Source of the DNA: Lagopus muta
Lineage: Eukaryota > Chordata > Aves > Galliformes > Phasianidae
Assembly (NCBI RefSeq): GCF_023343835.1
Contig: NC_064472.1
Location: 7,183,469 to 7,247,468, forward strand
Direction: 5' to 3'
DNA length: 64,000 nt
Below the pieces are notes generated by a model. The model saw only the letters and a list, made by a program, of their open reading frames with translations. It did not search any database and was not told where the DNA came from. Below are positions 34,928 through 48,280 of this stretch, in pieces (position 1 is the first letter of the stretch; the number at the start of each line of letters is the position of its first letter). The position numbers were made by a program, and so were the translations under genes.

Positions 34928-37900
34928 GAGGTGTAAAGCATGTACGCTGATTGTTTAGGCCTGCTCAGTGTCTGTGTTTAGGGGTTAGATATTTCCTCAG
35001 CTAGGAAGCCAGGATAAGAGCAGTCCAGGCTGCTTTCCTCTCATTCCCTGTGTGCCCAGCCTTAGTGGCCATCTCACAGTCATTCAGAAGCATAGAGGAA
35101 CTCTCACAGCCCATTTTCTGATCCTGGCAATGTCCTTTATTTTTTTGCTGTTCTGCTCCCTTGCAAAGCACCACATGCCCTCTTCTCATCCCTGTGACTG
35201 TGATTTATTTATAAAATTGCTATGTGTGTGTGTTTGTGTGTGCACAAGTGTGTGGGCAACCACACAAACATCCCCAAGCTGCCGAGCAAGCTGATGAACG
35301 TTTTCTAATGTATTTAGCCAGTGATAATGCAAACCACAGGTGAAAAGTACTGTGAGGAGTACAGGTAATATCCTTAAGCAGGGTTGACTTGAGAAGGAAG
35401 GGGTATTTTTTTTAGTTGTTAATAAATTGCAGCCCCCTGCATGGCCAGGGAAGCATTTTGGTTGTGCTTTTGTTTTTGTTTCATTCCATAAAGCACAGCT
35501 GAAAATACTGAATAGTTGAAAAGAATCCTGAAGCAGGTAGCAGGTTTACAGACACAACAAAATCCTACTGGTATGCGCAAGAAAGCAGCAGTCAGCGGAT
35601 GGCTATTACTTATGCTTGGCTTTACTACCAGGGAAAGCATCGGATCATCTATTCAGATCAGGATAGTCAGATATGCCAAAGGTTTAATCAAATATTAAAC
35701 ACGGTCAGTAAACTTAAAACCAATGTTCGACGTGCGGCAGTTCTACTCCTTTTCAAGCAAGTGCTCAAAGAGGAAAAACTTTTCTCCTATCTCCCTATAG
35801 TTGGGGGGGGTTTCATGGCTGGGAAACTCTGAGTCAGACAGGAACACATGCTGGTGAATGTGTAGGTAAATATATGAGCATGGGGGGACTGCATTTGCAT
35901 TCTTTGCCTTGCCACTTGGAGATGGAATTGTTTTTTTCCTTCAAATTCCTGTTTTTCTTGCACAGATTGATTCCTCTGTGATTCTAATTGTCCATCCCAC
36001 ATGCTTTCCCTGTCTGTTTGTCCCTTTCCACATACTGCGCTTTCTCTTTTCAGCTCTCTCTCATCATTTGTCTGTTCAACAAAGCTAGATAGATGTGTGT
36101 GTGTGTGAAGATGTGTGCAAATTTGCATCTCCGTGCAGGTACATATATGTGCATACATGACTGCTCGTTGATAAATCATACATATACGAAGCCACATCAG
36201 CCTCTTTCCTATCTGTGTTTGGGCTGTATTTCAACCCTTATTCAGATGAGGGGCACTTGGAGGTAGAATATTTTGCAGGGAATTACAGTTTATGATGTTA
36301 CTTCTCCCTTCTATTATTCATTCTCTCTGATTTTTATCTAATCTCTCTCTGATTGTCCTGGTGCAGCTTAAGAGACAAAGTGAATTTTTATTACATCATC
36401 AATATAATCCCCTGCTAATCAGCATCTGGGTGCGTTACTGTTCTCCCTTTGGCTTTTCCTCCACGTTTATAAATAATAAGAATAATAATTGGTGCCTTTT
36501 TTGTGCACGCGCATGCTTGCGTGTGTGTGTTGGTATCAGTCAGAGTCACAGCTGCACTTTTTCATTTCAGCCGGCTTGTTTTAGCAACATTGGACCCAGT
36601 TTTGTGCAGATTGTCTCGACTATTGCCCAGATTAATTTCCTGGTGCCTGCCGGTTAAATCATGGAAACAATTAAAGCAGATGAATCCTTCCTCATCTTCT
36701 TGCAGCTACTGAACTTTGCTGTTAATTTGGACACACATTTTTGGGTGTTGAAAGCACCATGCCTGGTTCAAGGAGCACATAGATGAATGTCTAATCTTTG
36801 ATTTTTTAACGCACACTTGCTCTTCTTTTTCAAGTAGGAAGATAGTACGTCGTATGTCTTTGAATGGCAAGATTGGAGACCAAATTTTTGGCTTTTAACT
36901 GCTGAGATTTCTCCCCAGCTTTCTGTGTAGCACTCAGCCTGCCACTTCGGTCCACAGATTTAGCAGGATTGAACTACTCCACAATTTTTCCTCCCTTTCC
37001 ATCTCTGGAAGAACAATAATACTTCCTCATAAAGTAAAACTTGTGTCATACTTTGAAACTCTCATCTTCCATATGGATATCTTGAATCACTCTGCTTCCT
37101 TTTTAAAATACCGTTCATTGGCAAGGCAAGGCAGTGACAGTGCCTCTTTGTTAGGCATGCAGATTTCTGTTTTCCCAGTAATTTAGGGTGAGCCCCGCAT
37201 CCAATACACAAACCATAACCCTCGTGTACAAGCCCACAGTGCCAGGATTAATCATTTCTGAGTTACCTAAGACTGATCACGATCTCAGTGCCAGAGTTCA
37301 GACAGGACAAACTCTTCAATAAAAAGGCATATGTGCTCATAGGCAAATTTTAGAACAATGCACTACACAGCGTCCAGTCTGCTGGGAAGGGTCTGCATCT
37401 CATCCAGATGAAATGCGGTTATGGTACAGAGTGGTTAATCCTGAAAAGCATATGCATAATTTGTATTGTGAAAAGCCTCCCAGAAAGCAGTAGGCTCTTG
37501 AAGTTGGGCAAGTTTTTAAATGCTTTGCTGGATCCATGGAAATTTGCAGTTCAGATGAAATAATAAAGCGTAGGGGTGTTACAGGAGCCAAGTGAAAAAC
37601 ATAATTCGGTGACTCAGATATAACACTCCTTCAGAACTGGGGCAGAACATAGAAATCATGAAAGACATACCACATACCTTGAACATCTTGCAGTGTGAAT
37701 GGGACTAAGACTTTCCCAGTAGTTTCAAATATTCCTTCATGATATTTTTTTAGGGATAGATTGTTACAGTTGTCCAGGAAGTAGGATTTGTTTTTGGTAA
37801 AGAGAAACAGAATATTTTCAATTCTCATCTTCAGTTTTCATTTTTTTAATGCCAGATCTCTTCCCCTGTCCCCTCTAGCTCCACTGCCTGTTTTAACAAA

Positions 37901-39036
37901 TCAGCTCATTTTTCAGATCATTTATCAGAGAAAAGAGGAAGAGGGAAAAAGGAATGTATTTTGTTTCTTATATTTTTCATGATATAGTCTGCATCTCTGC
38001 TTAGTATCTTTGTAAATAGGATCTCCAGTCCACAACGGGTCACGTTTTACAGCACTAAGGATTCAGCCAGATCAGGTCCTGAGTCCTGTAAGTAAAACTT
38101 TTACACTCTGGACAGGTAAAGCTGATGCATAATATATTTCAATTTCACTGGATTCATTATTGTTTTGCACTTTTAATTTTGCAGTTTTATTTGCATGTGT
38201 ATTTCTCTAGACTTCTCTTTATTGCCTCTGTGTTTATCAGTGCCCTCCTGCCCCTCCTCACTGCCCTTCTTGCCCAGCATGGCCCAGTCTGTTGGCTAAA
38301 TCTCCAGGGCAGGTAGGAAACCAACATTGTTACTGGATAAAAATTTACCTTGAAGGTTGAAGAGCATCCCCCGTTTGTAACAGGAAGGCATGAAAAAGAA
38401 CACATCACTTATCTGAATTTGCTGTTCATCCAAGCACTGTTTATGGAGATTTACAGTACCTTGCCTGTGCAAAGAGCTCTATTGCACGGTGACTGCTGGA
38501 GGATTTTAGGTGGCGGTATTAGCTGCAGTATTAAAAATGCATCGGAAGGCATGGGGTGGGAGATTAGTTGGATAGAAAGACCCTTGAATGAAGGGTTAAT
38601 TACATTCAAAGAGGCCATCGTATGGAGCAGAAGAGGCAATAGGTTTCTTTTCTTCAAAATTTACTAAATAGCTGGAAACACGGTTTAATGAATTTTAATG
38701 GGATCTTTCTGAATCCTATGCATATTGCATCTGCTGACTGTAGGAAGTCAAAGTATTGTTGAAAGGGAGGGTATTGCCCTACTTTAGGTTTCACAGTTCA
38801 GTATTTAAAAAAAATATTCTGCAACAAGCACTTTATTCAATATATATTTTTCTCCTTATTTAATTCCCCTCCTTGCAAGCAGAAAAGACTTTCAGGATCT
38901 GTGAGCCCTCAATACCATAGATTATTCTGCTGTTATGTAACACGCACTTTACATTTATTGAGCTATCTTGTGCCGTCAAGATAAAGGAGCCCTCAGTATT
39001 TTTCCCTGCTTAGTAGCCATGTAAGAGACATGGGGA
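34928..39036. other. Intron 1 segment, no exon seen
   Basis: GT-rich patches occur at 35221-35250, 36096-36110 and 36505-36530. A POU-type word (ATGCATATTGCAT) lies at 38718-38730 in TAAT-rich sequence. No exon or named repeat is supported. Confidence 0.5.
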
Positions 39037-39133
39037 TGGATTCTGCTCCTAGTTATACCAATGTAGATCTGGAGGAAGAAACTGCTTTGAATTTCTCTCA
39101 GAATTACTGCACTATAAATGATCAGGATTTGTC
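39037..39133. mobile_element. Decayed palindromic MITE
   Basis: GGATTCTGCTCCTAGTTATA, then CCAATGTAGATCTGGAG on the left and CAGAATTACTGCACTATAAA then TGATCAGGATTTGTCCC on the right recall the two halves of a palindromic archosaur/turtle MITE (words 'gattctgatctcagttacac', 'gtgtaaatctggag' and their reverse complements). Divergence is high. Confidence 0.45.
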
Positions 39134-39400
39134 CCACTGTAGAAGAGGGAAGAAAAGAGGGATAGGGTTGGAGTTCTCTCTTTTCCTGTGCAGCGTACAC
39201 AGATTGTGATGGGAAAGGATGCCACGCTAATCACTTCTGTGTGGGATCCAGGAGGGCCAGCAGTGAAGCCAATCTATTTGATTCCAGTACAACACTGATG
39301 CTTGCATAATAGACTGGATGATCCAGAAGTGTATCAGAAATCTCAACAGTAACATCTATCTCAAGCTGAGCTGCAGTGAGCCACCAGCTTCTTACACCTC

Positions 39401-39470
39401 CAAATCAGAGGAAACTGAGGCAAGTTATTCAGGGCATGTTATGTCTCAGAGCAGTGGTGTCTGGCTTCTG
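39401..39470 (-). mobile_element. Possible MIR-like fragment
   Basis: AAATCAGAGGAAACTGAGGC followed by AAGTTATTCAGGGCATG and CAGAGCAGTGGTGTCTGG resembles the reverse strand of the MIR core region. The shared words are short, so this is tentative. Confidence 0.3.
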
Positions 39471-42400
39471 GCTGCTATTTTACATCTTCCTTCACTACAT
39501 AAAGGCTGCCCAATGCCTTGATAACTTATTTTTTCTGTCTCTCATTCTCAAAATGCTGGGCCACCTCTCAGGAAGAAAATAGTGTAAGGCTGCCTTAGTT
39601 CTTGTTAACCTGGAGCCCAGTTTTCCTTCATGGCACAAAGAGGAAGGAAGAGATCCTCTCAAAAAACGTTTTGAGATTCCCAGGAAGTCAGCAGGACCTG
39701 GCAGGGAGTAATGCTTTGTAGTACAGTACTTAGGAACGTTGAAGGAGAAAAGCTGCCCTACTTTGGACCAGCATGACCAAGATGACTAAACTTCTTTGTT
39801 AGGGACACTATAATACTTATATAAAATCAGTTTCAGTGACATATGAACACACACATGCAAATAGCAGAAGGAAAGTAAAACTATGTCAGCATCAGGCACC
39901 TTCATACCAGCATGCTCTGGAGCATGCAGGGATGATATTTTCAATACCACGGTGGTGTTACACATGCTCAGGGCTAAAGAAGAGAGGAGATCACAGTCAG
40001 AGCTTCCAAAGAGAAGAGCCAGATTCAGCCAGACCACTACAGGTCTGGACCGAAAGTGAGACTTCCAGACTGAGAGCAGCAGGGGGACTTTGTGTCCAAA
40101 TTTCTGCAGACCGGAAAGGTGGGGATTAAATGTACTTTTGCAGGGCTCCTCAGTATAGAGCTGTTGTTGCCTTTTTCCCTTGTCTCCCCATCCCTCCCTC
40201 ATGTGTTTCAGGTTTTTCTTTACTTCCAAGCAGACAATGTTATGCCTGCTTGCGTGGCACAGATAAGTTAGCCATGCAGCTTGGAGGCCAGCCCTGAGCC
40301 ACCTAACCTCCCTTTGATCTGAAATCAAAACAAAAGATGTTGGCATAAAAATGAACCTTTGCCAGGTAACGGTTACTTTGTGAGCGTTGCCTTCATTCAG
40401 CTGCGAGGAGCTCTCATCTCTTTGTACTGCACCCAGATCTGCTCTCGTCTTAATACTTTATCAATGTGCCAGCAGGCTGCTTCTGCCGTGGGTACAGCTG
40501 TGCAGAAGCTGTCAGCGTTTTTAAGCAAAGCATTAAACAATACTTCAGGTGGCAGCAAATTGTTATTTCCTCACCTCCTTCCAAGTCTTCCCTCTTCCCC
40601 TCCATTACCAAACCCAGATGCTGAAGCCCTTAGTTTTTATGTCAACTTCATGCTCAAATTACAAAACTCAAGTGTGTTTTTCTTTTTCTTTCTCTTGGTG
40701 GGAATCAGTCTCTTTAAGGGGTGCAGAGGCTTAAAACTAAGGTGCACTGCTTATGCCCAAAAAAGTCGCTTATGCTGCTTGGCTCCCACCATGAGGTTGG
40801 TCTGAGATTTCCAATGTAGATATGTAGTGCTCTATCATGGTGTTGAGAGCTAGGAGTTGGGAGAGATGGCTAGGAAAAAAAACCTAGCTCAGCTGCTGCT
40901 TTACTTCAGAGACGCTGAGCAAGTCATTTCTAGAGAAAAATTAAAGCTGGCTGACACTTTTTTTAGTAGCTACTTGCTTTGTATGTTCATTGTGTAAGTA
41001 CTGTGGGGAGGGGGTTCCCCACTGCCATTGGCATTTCAAACTGGACACTATAATGTAGGGATTGATTTCTGAAACTCACATATCCAATATGTCATTGTGT
41101 TTCTTATCCTTGCGCTATGAAATGAGATAAAAGTCTTTCCCTGCAATAAACTTTGAGGTGTCCCAGAAAGTTAACAAATTGATATTCACTTGAAGTATCA
41201 GGGATCATTTCTTGTTGGACTCACACATACTGTGTTAACAGATATTTCCTAACAGGCAGAGCTTTGCCAGATTCTTGCTCAAGGGAGCCCAGCCTGTTTT
41301 GGTGAATAATAATCAAACCACTGTAGGGTTTTTTTCCCCTTCTTTTTCTTCCTCTCTAGTGAAGGAGAACTACTGAGGCGTTTCTACCTGTGAACAAACT
41401 TTGCTCCTCGGGTACCTCCTTCAGCACTGACCCTCTTCTAATAAATCAGCTCGCGTTTGATGTAGGCAGGACCAAGGTCAGCCTGGCGTGGCTCTCGCTG
41501 TCTCTTCCACACACCAGATACAATGCTGCCACGTTGTGGCTCCTTCCTATCCATTCTGTCGAACACACTCACCCACTTCTAGGATTGTGGGTGAGCACCC
41601 TTCTCCCCAGGGACGACAATGGGTCTCCACACCACAACGTCAGGGATGTCACCCAGCCCCACTTAATTCCACTCTGAGTAGAAGATCCTCCCAGAAGATC
41701 ATTTTATTGTAAATTGTTGTGATTACAAACCGTGTGTGCTCTCTCATACTTTGCTTTATCTGTCTGCTTGTGCTTCATACAGGGATGCTCTGAGTTGGAA
41801 GGGAGGGTGTAAGGATGCCAAACTTCATTTCTCTGACAGGCCTTGCCTTCTCGATATTTCTCTCACCCCTCCAGATCTGTATAGAGGTGGCTGATCCTTG
41901 CAGTTCAAGGAAAATGTAGTCACTGATATATGGGCCGATCTTTTCCTCAAACTCCCTTCCCTTTATTGGCTGTCAAGTTCTCCTTATTCTTCCTCCCATT
42001 GCTTTTTTCTTTATTTCCTTCTCTCCTTTGGGAGAAAGAAAAATACACACATACACACAAAAACAGCAGGGCAGGAAATTAAACCTTTCCACAAAGATGC
42101 TTTGGTAAGATGCTGGCTTTTCAGTCATTTATTTTGCTCTGATTATTTTTTATAAGGAAAAAGGAAGGAGTGATATGTAGGGATGTGACCTATGGGGCAA
42201 CTGAGCAGACAGAAGAAAGTCCTTTAATTTATTTGGTGAGATCTGTTGTTAGTTGTTGCTGGCTTTTCCCAACAGACTTGAGAAAACCAGAAGAGGTTTA
42301 AACCTATCAGCAACACTCACATGAATTAAATGCCAGGTGGAACTGCTCCCATTTTCCTGGATACAAAACGGATAATGGCCTCCTCCCAGCACAGTTCTCC

Positions 42401-43772
42401 CTTTCATCCCAGCCAGGCGAGTGTTAGGTGTACTACAACACCACTATGCATTTTAAGGTTCCTTTTAATTCAGGAAATGAATTAATTGCTTTGTACTGAA
42501 TGGTAGTTTTAAGAGAAGGCCGTAACATCCCCTCAAAAGCCTCTTGCCTTTTTAGGATGCTCTGAACCATTGCAGCCAGGAAGCACTGGATGTCTCTGTG
42601 GCTCTCTCTCTGCTCAGCCTTGCTGCTCCCCAGTCATCATACTTTGCCTCCCTGCTTTGACTCCTCAGACAGGATACAGCCCTTGGGGTTACTGAAACCC
42701 AAAGAGCAGGAAGGAAATGACACAACTTTAGGCATGCGTGCTTTTAAGAAATGTGTGAGTATCAAGGATAGTCTATTTCTAGGGAAAAAGTGCTTCAGAC
42801 AAGGAGAATGCAGTGCTCACCCACAGCAAAGCCTGAGCTTTCCTGGAAGCAGGCTTAGATTTTAAGGTTGGCTGAGGCTGGTTGTGCAAAGTGTGCTTAC
42901 ATCCCATTGTGCTGGGGTCCTTGCAAGTCCCAGCCGATGGCTGCAGGTGGGGAACTTCTCCACATCTCCTGTGCAGAATGAGCTAATCTGGAGAAAACTC
43001 TCCAGCCTTTCTCCATCTCTCTCTGGTGACAGTTAGCAAACAGCACAACTGCAGTCGTTATGCTGTGCAGACACCAGCAAACACCCGATAGTGTATCTGG
43101 CCCAAGTTTAAACAGCTCCTCACACAGAATGGCCGCCTGACCCATTTGCAAATCTCCAAAAGTTTGTTCTCCATGGCAGCTTGGTTTTATGTGTTCCTGT
43201 TTGCATAAAGTCCCATGAAGAACCATACATTATCTGCTCTTAAGGAGAGGAACAGTTGTAGAGTGAAGAATGCTCTTATTAGATGAACAAAACTCACAGA
43301 GAAGAGGAGCAGGAGGAGATAGAAAACAGTGCTTTAGAAACCAGAAGGGTGGAACAGGGAATCCCTGTTAAAGCTGGGTTACCCATAATTCCGATTAAAA
43401 CAAAAAGACATTGGGTCAGTTCCATTTATTGTCTTGCTATGCCATATTGAGACTGAAGTGTCTACTTACGTATCTTTTGTTCTGGGCAAAGTTCTGTGAC
43501 TCAGTTTCCTGAACAGCAAAGCAAATAAGGTAAAACCTCTGTGCCTTACCATGTATGATTCAAACATTCAAAGCCTAATTTTCACCTGTAAAATATTTGG
43601 GATGTTTTGAGGAAGGATGGCAAAAGGGGCTGAATAATTTAACAGGACCGAGAAGATCAGTGCATAGATAAAGACATGGGTTTTGATAATAGTCTTCAAA
43701 GTGCAAGAGTGCATTCAAAACTGTATTGTAATATTAAACTTCTTAGATTACTTTGCTGCGGTTTAGCTTTCA

Positions 43773-43775
<3 letters not shown>
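39471..43775. other. Intron 1 segment, no supported exon
   Basis: Apart from the MIR-like piece at 40881-40930 and a possible second one near 43487-43530 (GGGCAAAGTTCTGTGACTCA), this is unremarkable. A 186-codon ATG frame lies on the minus strand at 39786-40346; see the findings for why I do not call it. A short palindrome CATGCTCTGGAGCATG lies near 39910-39927. Confidence 0.5.
40881..40930 (+). mobile_element. Possible MIR-core fragment
   Basis: AACCTAGCTCAGCTGCTGCT, then TTACTTCAGAGACGCTGAGC and AAGTCATTTC parallel the MIR core words for 'ggctctgccacttact' and 'gggcaagtcactt'. Short and diverged. Confidence 0.3.
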
Positions 43776-43805
<30 letters not shown>

Positions 43806-43940
43806 CCCTGTAATTTTTGTCTCATTTGCATTGTATTTTTCCAGCAACAGCTAAGATTAGGACCACACTGTGCTAGAGACTGTACAGACGAATACAGACC
43901 TACCGTATTCCAAATGGACAGAGACAAGCACACGTTCACT

Positions 43941-43984
<44 letters not shown>

Positions 43985-43986
43985 AA
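43776..43986 (+). repeat. T30 run and (AAAG)n microsatellite
   Basis: A T30 homopolymer covers 43776-43805, and an uninterrupted AAGA/AAAG tract of about eleven units covers about 43941-43986. The purine tract is a mirror repeat and could form triplex DNA. Confidence 0.9.
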
Positions 43987-44045
43987 TACCATGTTATGGT
44001 ATTATAGGTTTGATTCCTGGCCCTGAGATGCACTGAGATTAAGAC

Positions 44046-44126
44046 TCAGATCCTTAAAGGCACTTAGAGCCCAACTGCCATTGAAATCAATGGGTGTTAG
44101 ATACCTAAATAGCTTTATGGATCTGA
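44046..44126. mobile_element. Decayed palindromic MITE
   Basis: TCAGATCC and GGATCTGA form the outer arms, CCATTGA-AA-TCAATGG the centre, and CACTTAGAGCCCAACTG / TGTTAGATACCTAAATAG the diverged middle, so the whole 81 bp is one imperfect hairpin. The words match the turtle/archosaur MITE family with CCTAACTCCCATTGA centres as I recall it. Confidence 0.55.
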
Positions 44127-44128
44127 GC

Positions 44129-44220
44129 ATAAGTGACTTATCCAAGGACAGAGAGGCAATCTACAGCTGGGTTGGGAATTAAACACAGATTATACAAGCA
44201 CCAGTCTGATTTCCTAATCA
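44129..44220 (-). mobile_element. MIR-like SINE fragment next to the MITE
   Basis: AAGTGACTTATCCAAGGACA, then GAGAGGCAATCTACAGCTGG and GTTGGGAATTAAACACAG follow the reverse complement of MIR ('agtgacttgcccaaggtcacac', 'cagagctgggattcgaaccca'). The adjacent MITE may have inserted at its edge. Confidence 0.5.
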
Positions 44221-47200
44221 CAAAATCATCTTTCCTCTCCATATTTCACACAGTAAATCCCTGGCACTCACATCACAACATGGATACATAATGTCCATCC
44301 TATAAAATCGTTGGAAACCTGCATCAAGAAAAAAATGGGTTTCCTCAAGCCAACCCCAGCTATACACACACCTGGGCACTTTCTCTGGCTTGGGGTTGGC
44401 TGCTGCCTTCCTTTACACCATGGAACCTGTGTGGACTTCAGAGGAGCCTCCCGACATTTACATCCAGTTGACAGAGAGCAGAATCCCACCCCAGCACTAC
44501 AAATTCAAACATTTTTCACCTGGCCCTGGGGAGGGGATGGATTAGACAAACTGAACTTTCTGAAAAGATCAATATGGAACATCTCTTTCAATTACTCTCC
44601 AAGGCACTGAGCCTGTGAAGTAGGTTATGGTGTATTTATAAATCTTTCCAGGAGGGGCTGTCTGACATCCTCTTCTTCCACCTTTACTCCTTGCAAGCAA
44701 TCCCTTATTGCATTGGACAGGCTGGCAGGGCAGCGTTACTCACATGACTAGTGGGGAAGAATCAGGTCCAATTCTCTCTGAACCAGGACAGATGGGGATC
44801 TTTTTGATCTCTCTTCCCAGATGCTGCTGCTCAGATAATCAGAGATGCAGCTACAGAACAACAGCAGGGCCCAGACCCAAACCTGATGAAAGTCACCAGA
44901 CCCAGAAGATTTTCAGCAACTGAATGTGTACGTTGTACACTCCAAAACGAGCGCAGTTCTGCAGATAAATTTAGACACAGTTATGTAGTGGAAGAGAGTG
45001 GGGGAGCCCTTATGCCAACACAGCTTCTTTGATTCGTGGGACAAGTTTAAAGCCTACCCAAAAAATATACACTGAAGATGTTGATTTAAGTTCAGTCATC
45101 TCCTACAAGCCTGCTGGCTCCTTTCTTGCATTGTGGAGTTGAAGTGAGGATTTGGTGCATGCAGAGAGAGTTTGCTGGAGGAGCATGACTCAGAACTCTG
45201 GAGCGATGGTTTTCTGTTCCTTTCCTTGCCAGGACGATAGGAAACCTGCCAGTTAGGAGAGCATCAGGGTCATCAGTGGTGTAATCTGAACCCCTAATTC
45301 CCTCCTCAAGCATCTCAGCTTTAGATCAGGTCGTCTCAACTTTTATTTTGTTTTCTCTCTCAGTGTCTAGTTAAGAACCTTTTCCATAGGGATTAGCAGC
45401 AGGTAACATGCTTAGGCAGAAAAGGCAGTGAGACTTTAGTATGTATTAGCTATTTAGATTTTGCTCCTGTGAGGATTAATGCATGCTAACTCCCATCTTC
45501 CAAGTTGTGCCATGGCTGTTTCCCCCTTTCAGAGTGGGATGGAGGCAAGGGTGCACCCCAATGCATTTGCCCAGCACAGTCCTGTGGCTTCCAGGGAGAA
45601 GGAAAATGGTGGAGTAAAGACAGCAAACAAAAGCAGAATAAGAGTAGCCTCCTCACTGCATTAAATGGACCATTAATTACATCACACAGAGTGGGCTCTG
45701 CATCTCACAGGATGCCTTGGCTGTGGTCTATTTCTGTCCCCCATGTCACCTATTGGGGCCAAGAGCTTGCTATGATGGAAGCTGCAGAGATGAGGACAAA
45801 AAGACACCTCTTGCCTGGAAGTGCTGTGACAAGGGAACAAGATACAGCAGTTGGTTATCAGCAGATGGGAAAAATGTGAGGAGATGCCAACAAGTCATTC
45901 ACTGATGTTGTTGGAAACTGTCTCAGCTGGTTTAGATGCCCAGACAGGAGCCAGCAGTGAGAACAGTCTTGAATGTGGCTTTCAGTGTTGGCTAACTAAC
46001 CTGGCAAAGATGGCAAACACCCTAAGAAAGCACCACCCCCAGCAGGTCCCTTGTTGCCACTCCAGCTCTTCCTCACTCTGTCTGAGCACTCCTGAGTGTT
46101 CATTTCTTTGCCTCAAGTTGATCAAACGCTCAGCTGGCAGAAGAGTGACACTGTCAACTTCTTACCTGCTGAGGATTTTCCACCATTATATTGTCCATAA
46201 GGGCCATTTTAGGTAACAGTCCAACATTCTACCCCAGGAATCCTTGAAGCCATGGCAGCTAAGAGGACTTCTCCACTGTCACTGGGTAGAAATAAACATC
46301 AGGGAAGGCACTTGAGAAGCAGCTGCTGATTACAATGAGTAAAACTGTCCATAACCTAGTCCTAACTGTTGCCATGTTGCAGCAAGGTTGGAAATGATCT
46401 AGTATCCCCACCAGCAGCACTCAGTTTGCCATCCTTATTTTAACGCAATTGATGCTGTTAATCGGGGGATGCATAAGGACTGAGGAATATTTGCATTCAG
46501 TGACGGAGTAAGAACTGAATCCTTCAGACTGAAATTCTTTGTGTGAGATAGCAGTGGTATATGTTTGTAGAAAGCTTTAGCTAGGAATTTCTGTACAGAA
46601 CACTTTAGCATTTCTGGGAAGGAACATTTTAAGAACTCTTTTTCCCTTCCTAAGTAGAAGTAACTTGTTGATACACAGCACATAATAAGAAAGGGTGATT
46701 ACTATTGCATTTACAGATATTTGAGCAAAGTGCACATGATAAATGTATTTTTACATTGTGGTGGTTACGTTATCTAGGAAAAAAAAAAAAAAAAACAGAC
46801 ATGTACATGAGTACATTAAAGATTTAGGGCTCTATCCTGCACCATTTAAGTCAATGGGAGTTTGTCACGGATTTTAATGGAATCTAGACAGGGGCTTATA
46901 TGCCAATGTAATGCAGCTGCTAAGGAATAAATATCGACACAAATGGGTCAATATATTGGTGTCTTTTAAGTGCTAAAACTGTACTTTGCAATACCTATTA
47001 CCATTTTTTGCATGTTCATTGTAACTGCAGTGCAGCCACCGTGCAGCTAAGGGAAAGGCTGTTGGCGGGTGTCAGCATTCACAGCGTAGCAGTGACACCT
47101 TCAGGTCGGAGCCGACCGCAGTCCCCTCTGTGCAAGGTGCTGTGCATGCCTGGGGCGGGATGGGAGGACGGGGTGGGAGGGGGGAGGGGAGAAGATCCTT

Positions 47201-47379
47201 GCTGAGAGGTCTGATGAGGTGACCAAGGACATGGTGCACACCAGTGTCAGAGATGGCAGCATTAGTCAGGGACTACAACTAGGGGGAGAATCAGAACCAC
47301 AGCTGTACCGGTGCTGAAGTCTGGCCTGGAAAGTTTGGTTGGGTTTGGGTTTTGGTTAGTTTCTGCTATTGAACCATAA
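44221..47379. other. Intron 1 segment, no supported exon
   Basis: Apart from the MITE above and an A17 run at 46779-46795, this is unique sequence with a GC-richer G-run patch at 47150-47195 (GGGAGGACGGGGTGGGAGGG). No gene is supported. Confidence 0.5.
46826..46895. mobile_element. Decayed palindromic MITE
   Basis: AGGGCTCTATCCTGCACCAT, then TTAAGTCAATGGGAGTTTG and GGATTTTAATGGAATCTAG recall the family with GGGCCTGATCCTGCA ends and paired ATTGA-AGTCAATGGGAG centre words. The right half is more decayed. Confidence 0.45.
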
Positions 47380-47633
47380 AAAAAGAAAGAAAGAAAAAAA
47401 AAAAGTGTCAAAACAATTTGGGCTAAGTTGATCTAAAAAAAAAATCCTCATATATATCTTTATATCTTATATATATATATTTATATGTGTGTGTGTGTGT
47501 GTGTATACCTTCATATACCTCAAGGTATTTCGCTTTGGAGCACTTTCCCTTTGTGTGATCTTGCAGTTATACACTTAGAAAACAATACCAAAACCATGTA
47601 TGGGCTATTTAAAACAGGTAAATTAATCCTCCA

Positions 47634-47668
<35 letters not shown>

Positions 47669-47788
47669 AATCCATGTTTTGACATTTTTCCTTTTTTGTC
47701 CTGCTTGAAACAACTTGCCAAATTTACCCCAAATCTGTGAACAGCTTTCCTTCCTGCTAAGCTGTTTTTCCCCTACAAATATCATCTG

Positions 47789-47819
<31 letters not shown>

Positions 47820-48280
47820 AAAAAAAAAAAAAAGAAAAAAAACACCAAAATGTGCAAGTCTTGTCATGAGGCTGCTCTTAGTGTCCCCAAGTAAAGACAA
47901 AAGTAGGCAAGACGGAAAAGAAAATAAGAAAGAGTCAAAGAGGCCAGGATAAAAGAAAACAAATACTAACAATAATAAAAAAGATTTCTCTTAAAGCTGC
48001 ATCTTGGCATACTGGCATCTTACTCCAAGATGCACAAGAACCACTAGAAACAGCCACCTCCATATGAACAGGGAAAGTGCTGCGCTCTGCCTCCATCTAA
48101 TACATGAGATTTATAAGTGCTTCAGCTCCCCAGAGGCACTCAGGCATATTGCTATATATAGGACTGTTCCCAGATTACAGAATGCCTTCCCTTGACAGTG
48201 GCATTATCAGACTGTAGGGATTTTTTTTCCTTTTTCTTCTTCTTCTACTTTTTTTTTCTTTTTTCTTTTTTCCCCACAAA
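47380..48280. repeat. Simple-repeat cluster
   Basis: The cluster comprises A-rich and AT/GT tracts at 47383-47505, a T28 run at 47637-47664, an A-rich AAAAAG tract at 47790-47841 and a pyrimidine tract (TTTTTC/TTC) at 48221-48275. These create several low-complexity frames. Confidence 0.85.

Noticed and set aside
39301..39345. GACTGGATGATCC as another CR1 3' fragment
   Set aside because: The following sequence does not continue with the CR1 words, so the match is too short.
40359..40805. 148-codon plus-strand frame
   Set aside because: It starts with TTG, contains low-complexity Phe/Leu runs and matches no family I know.
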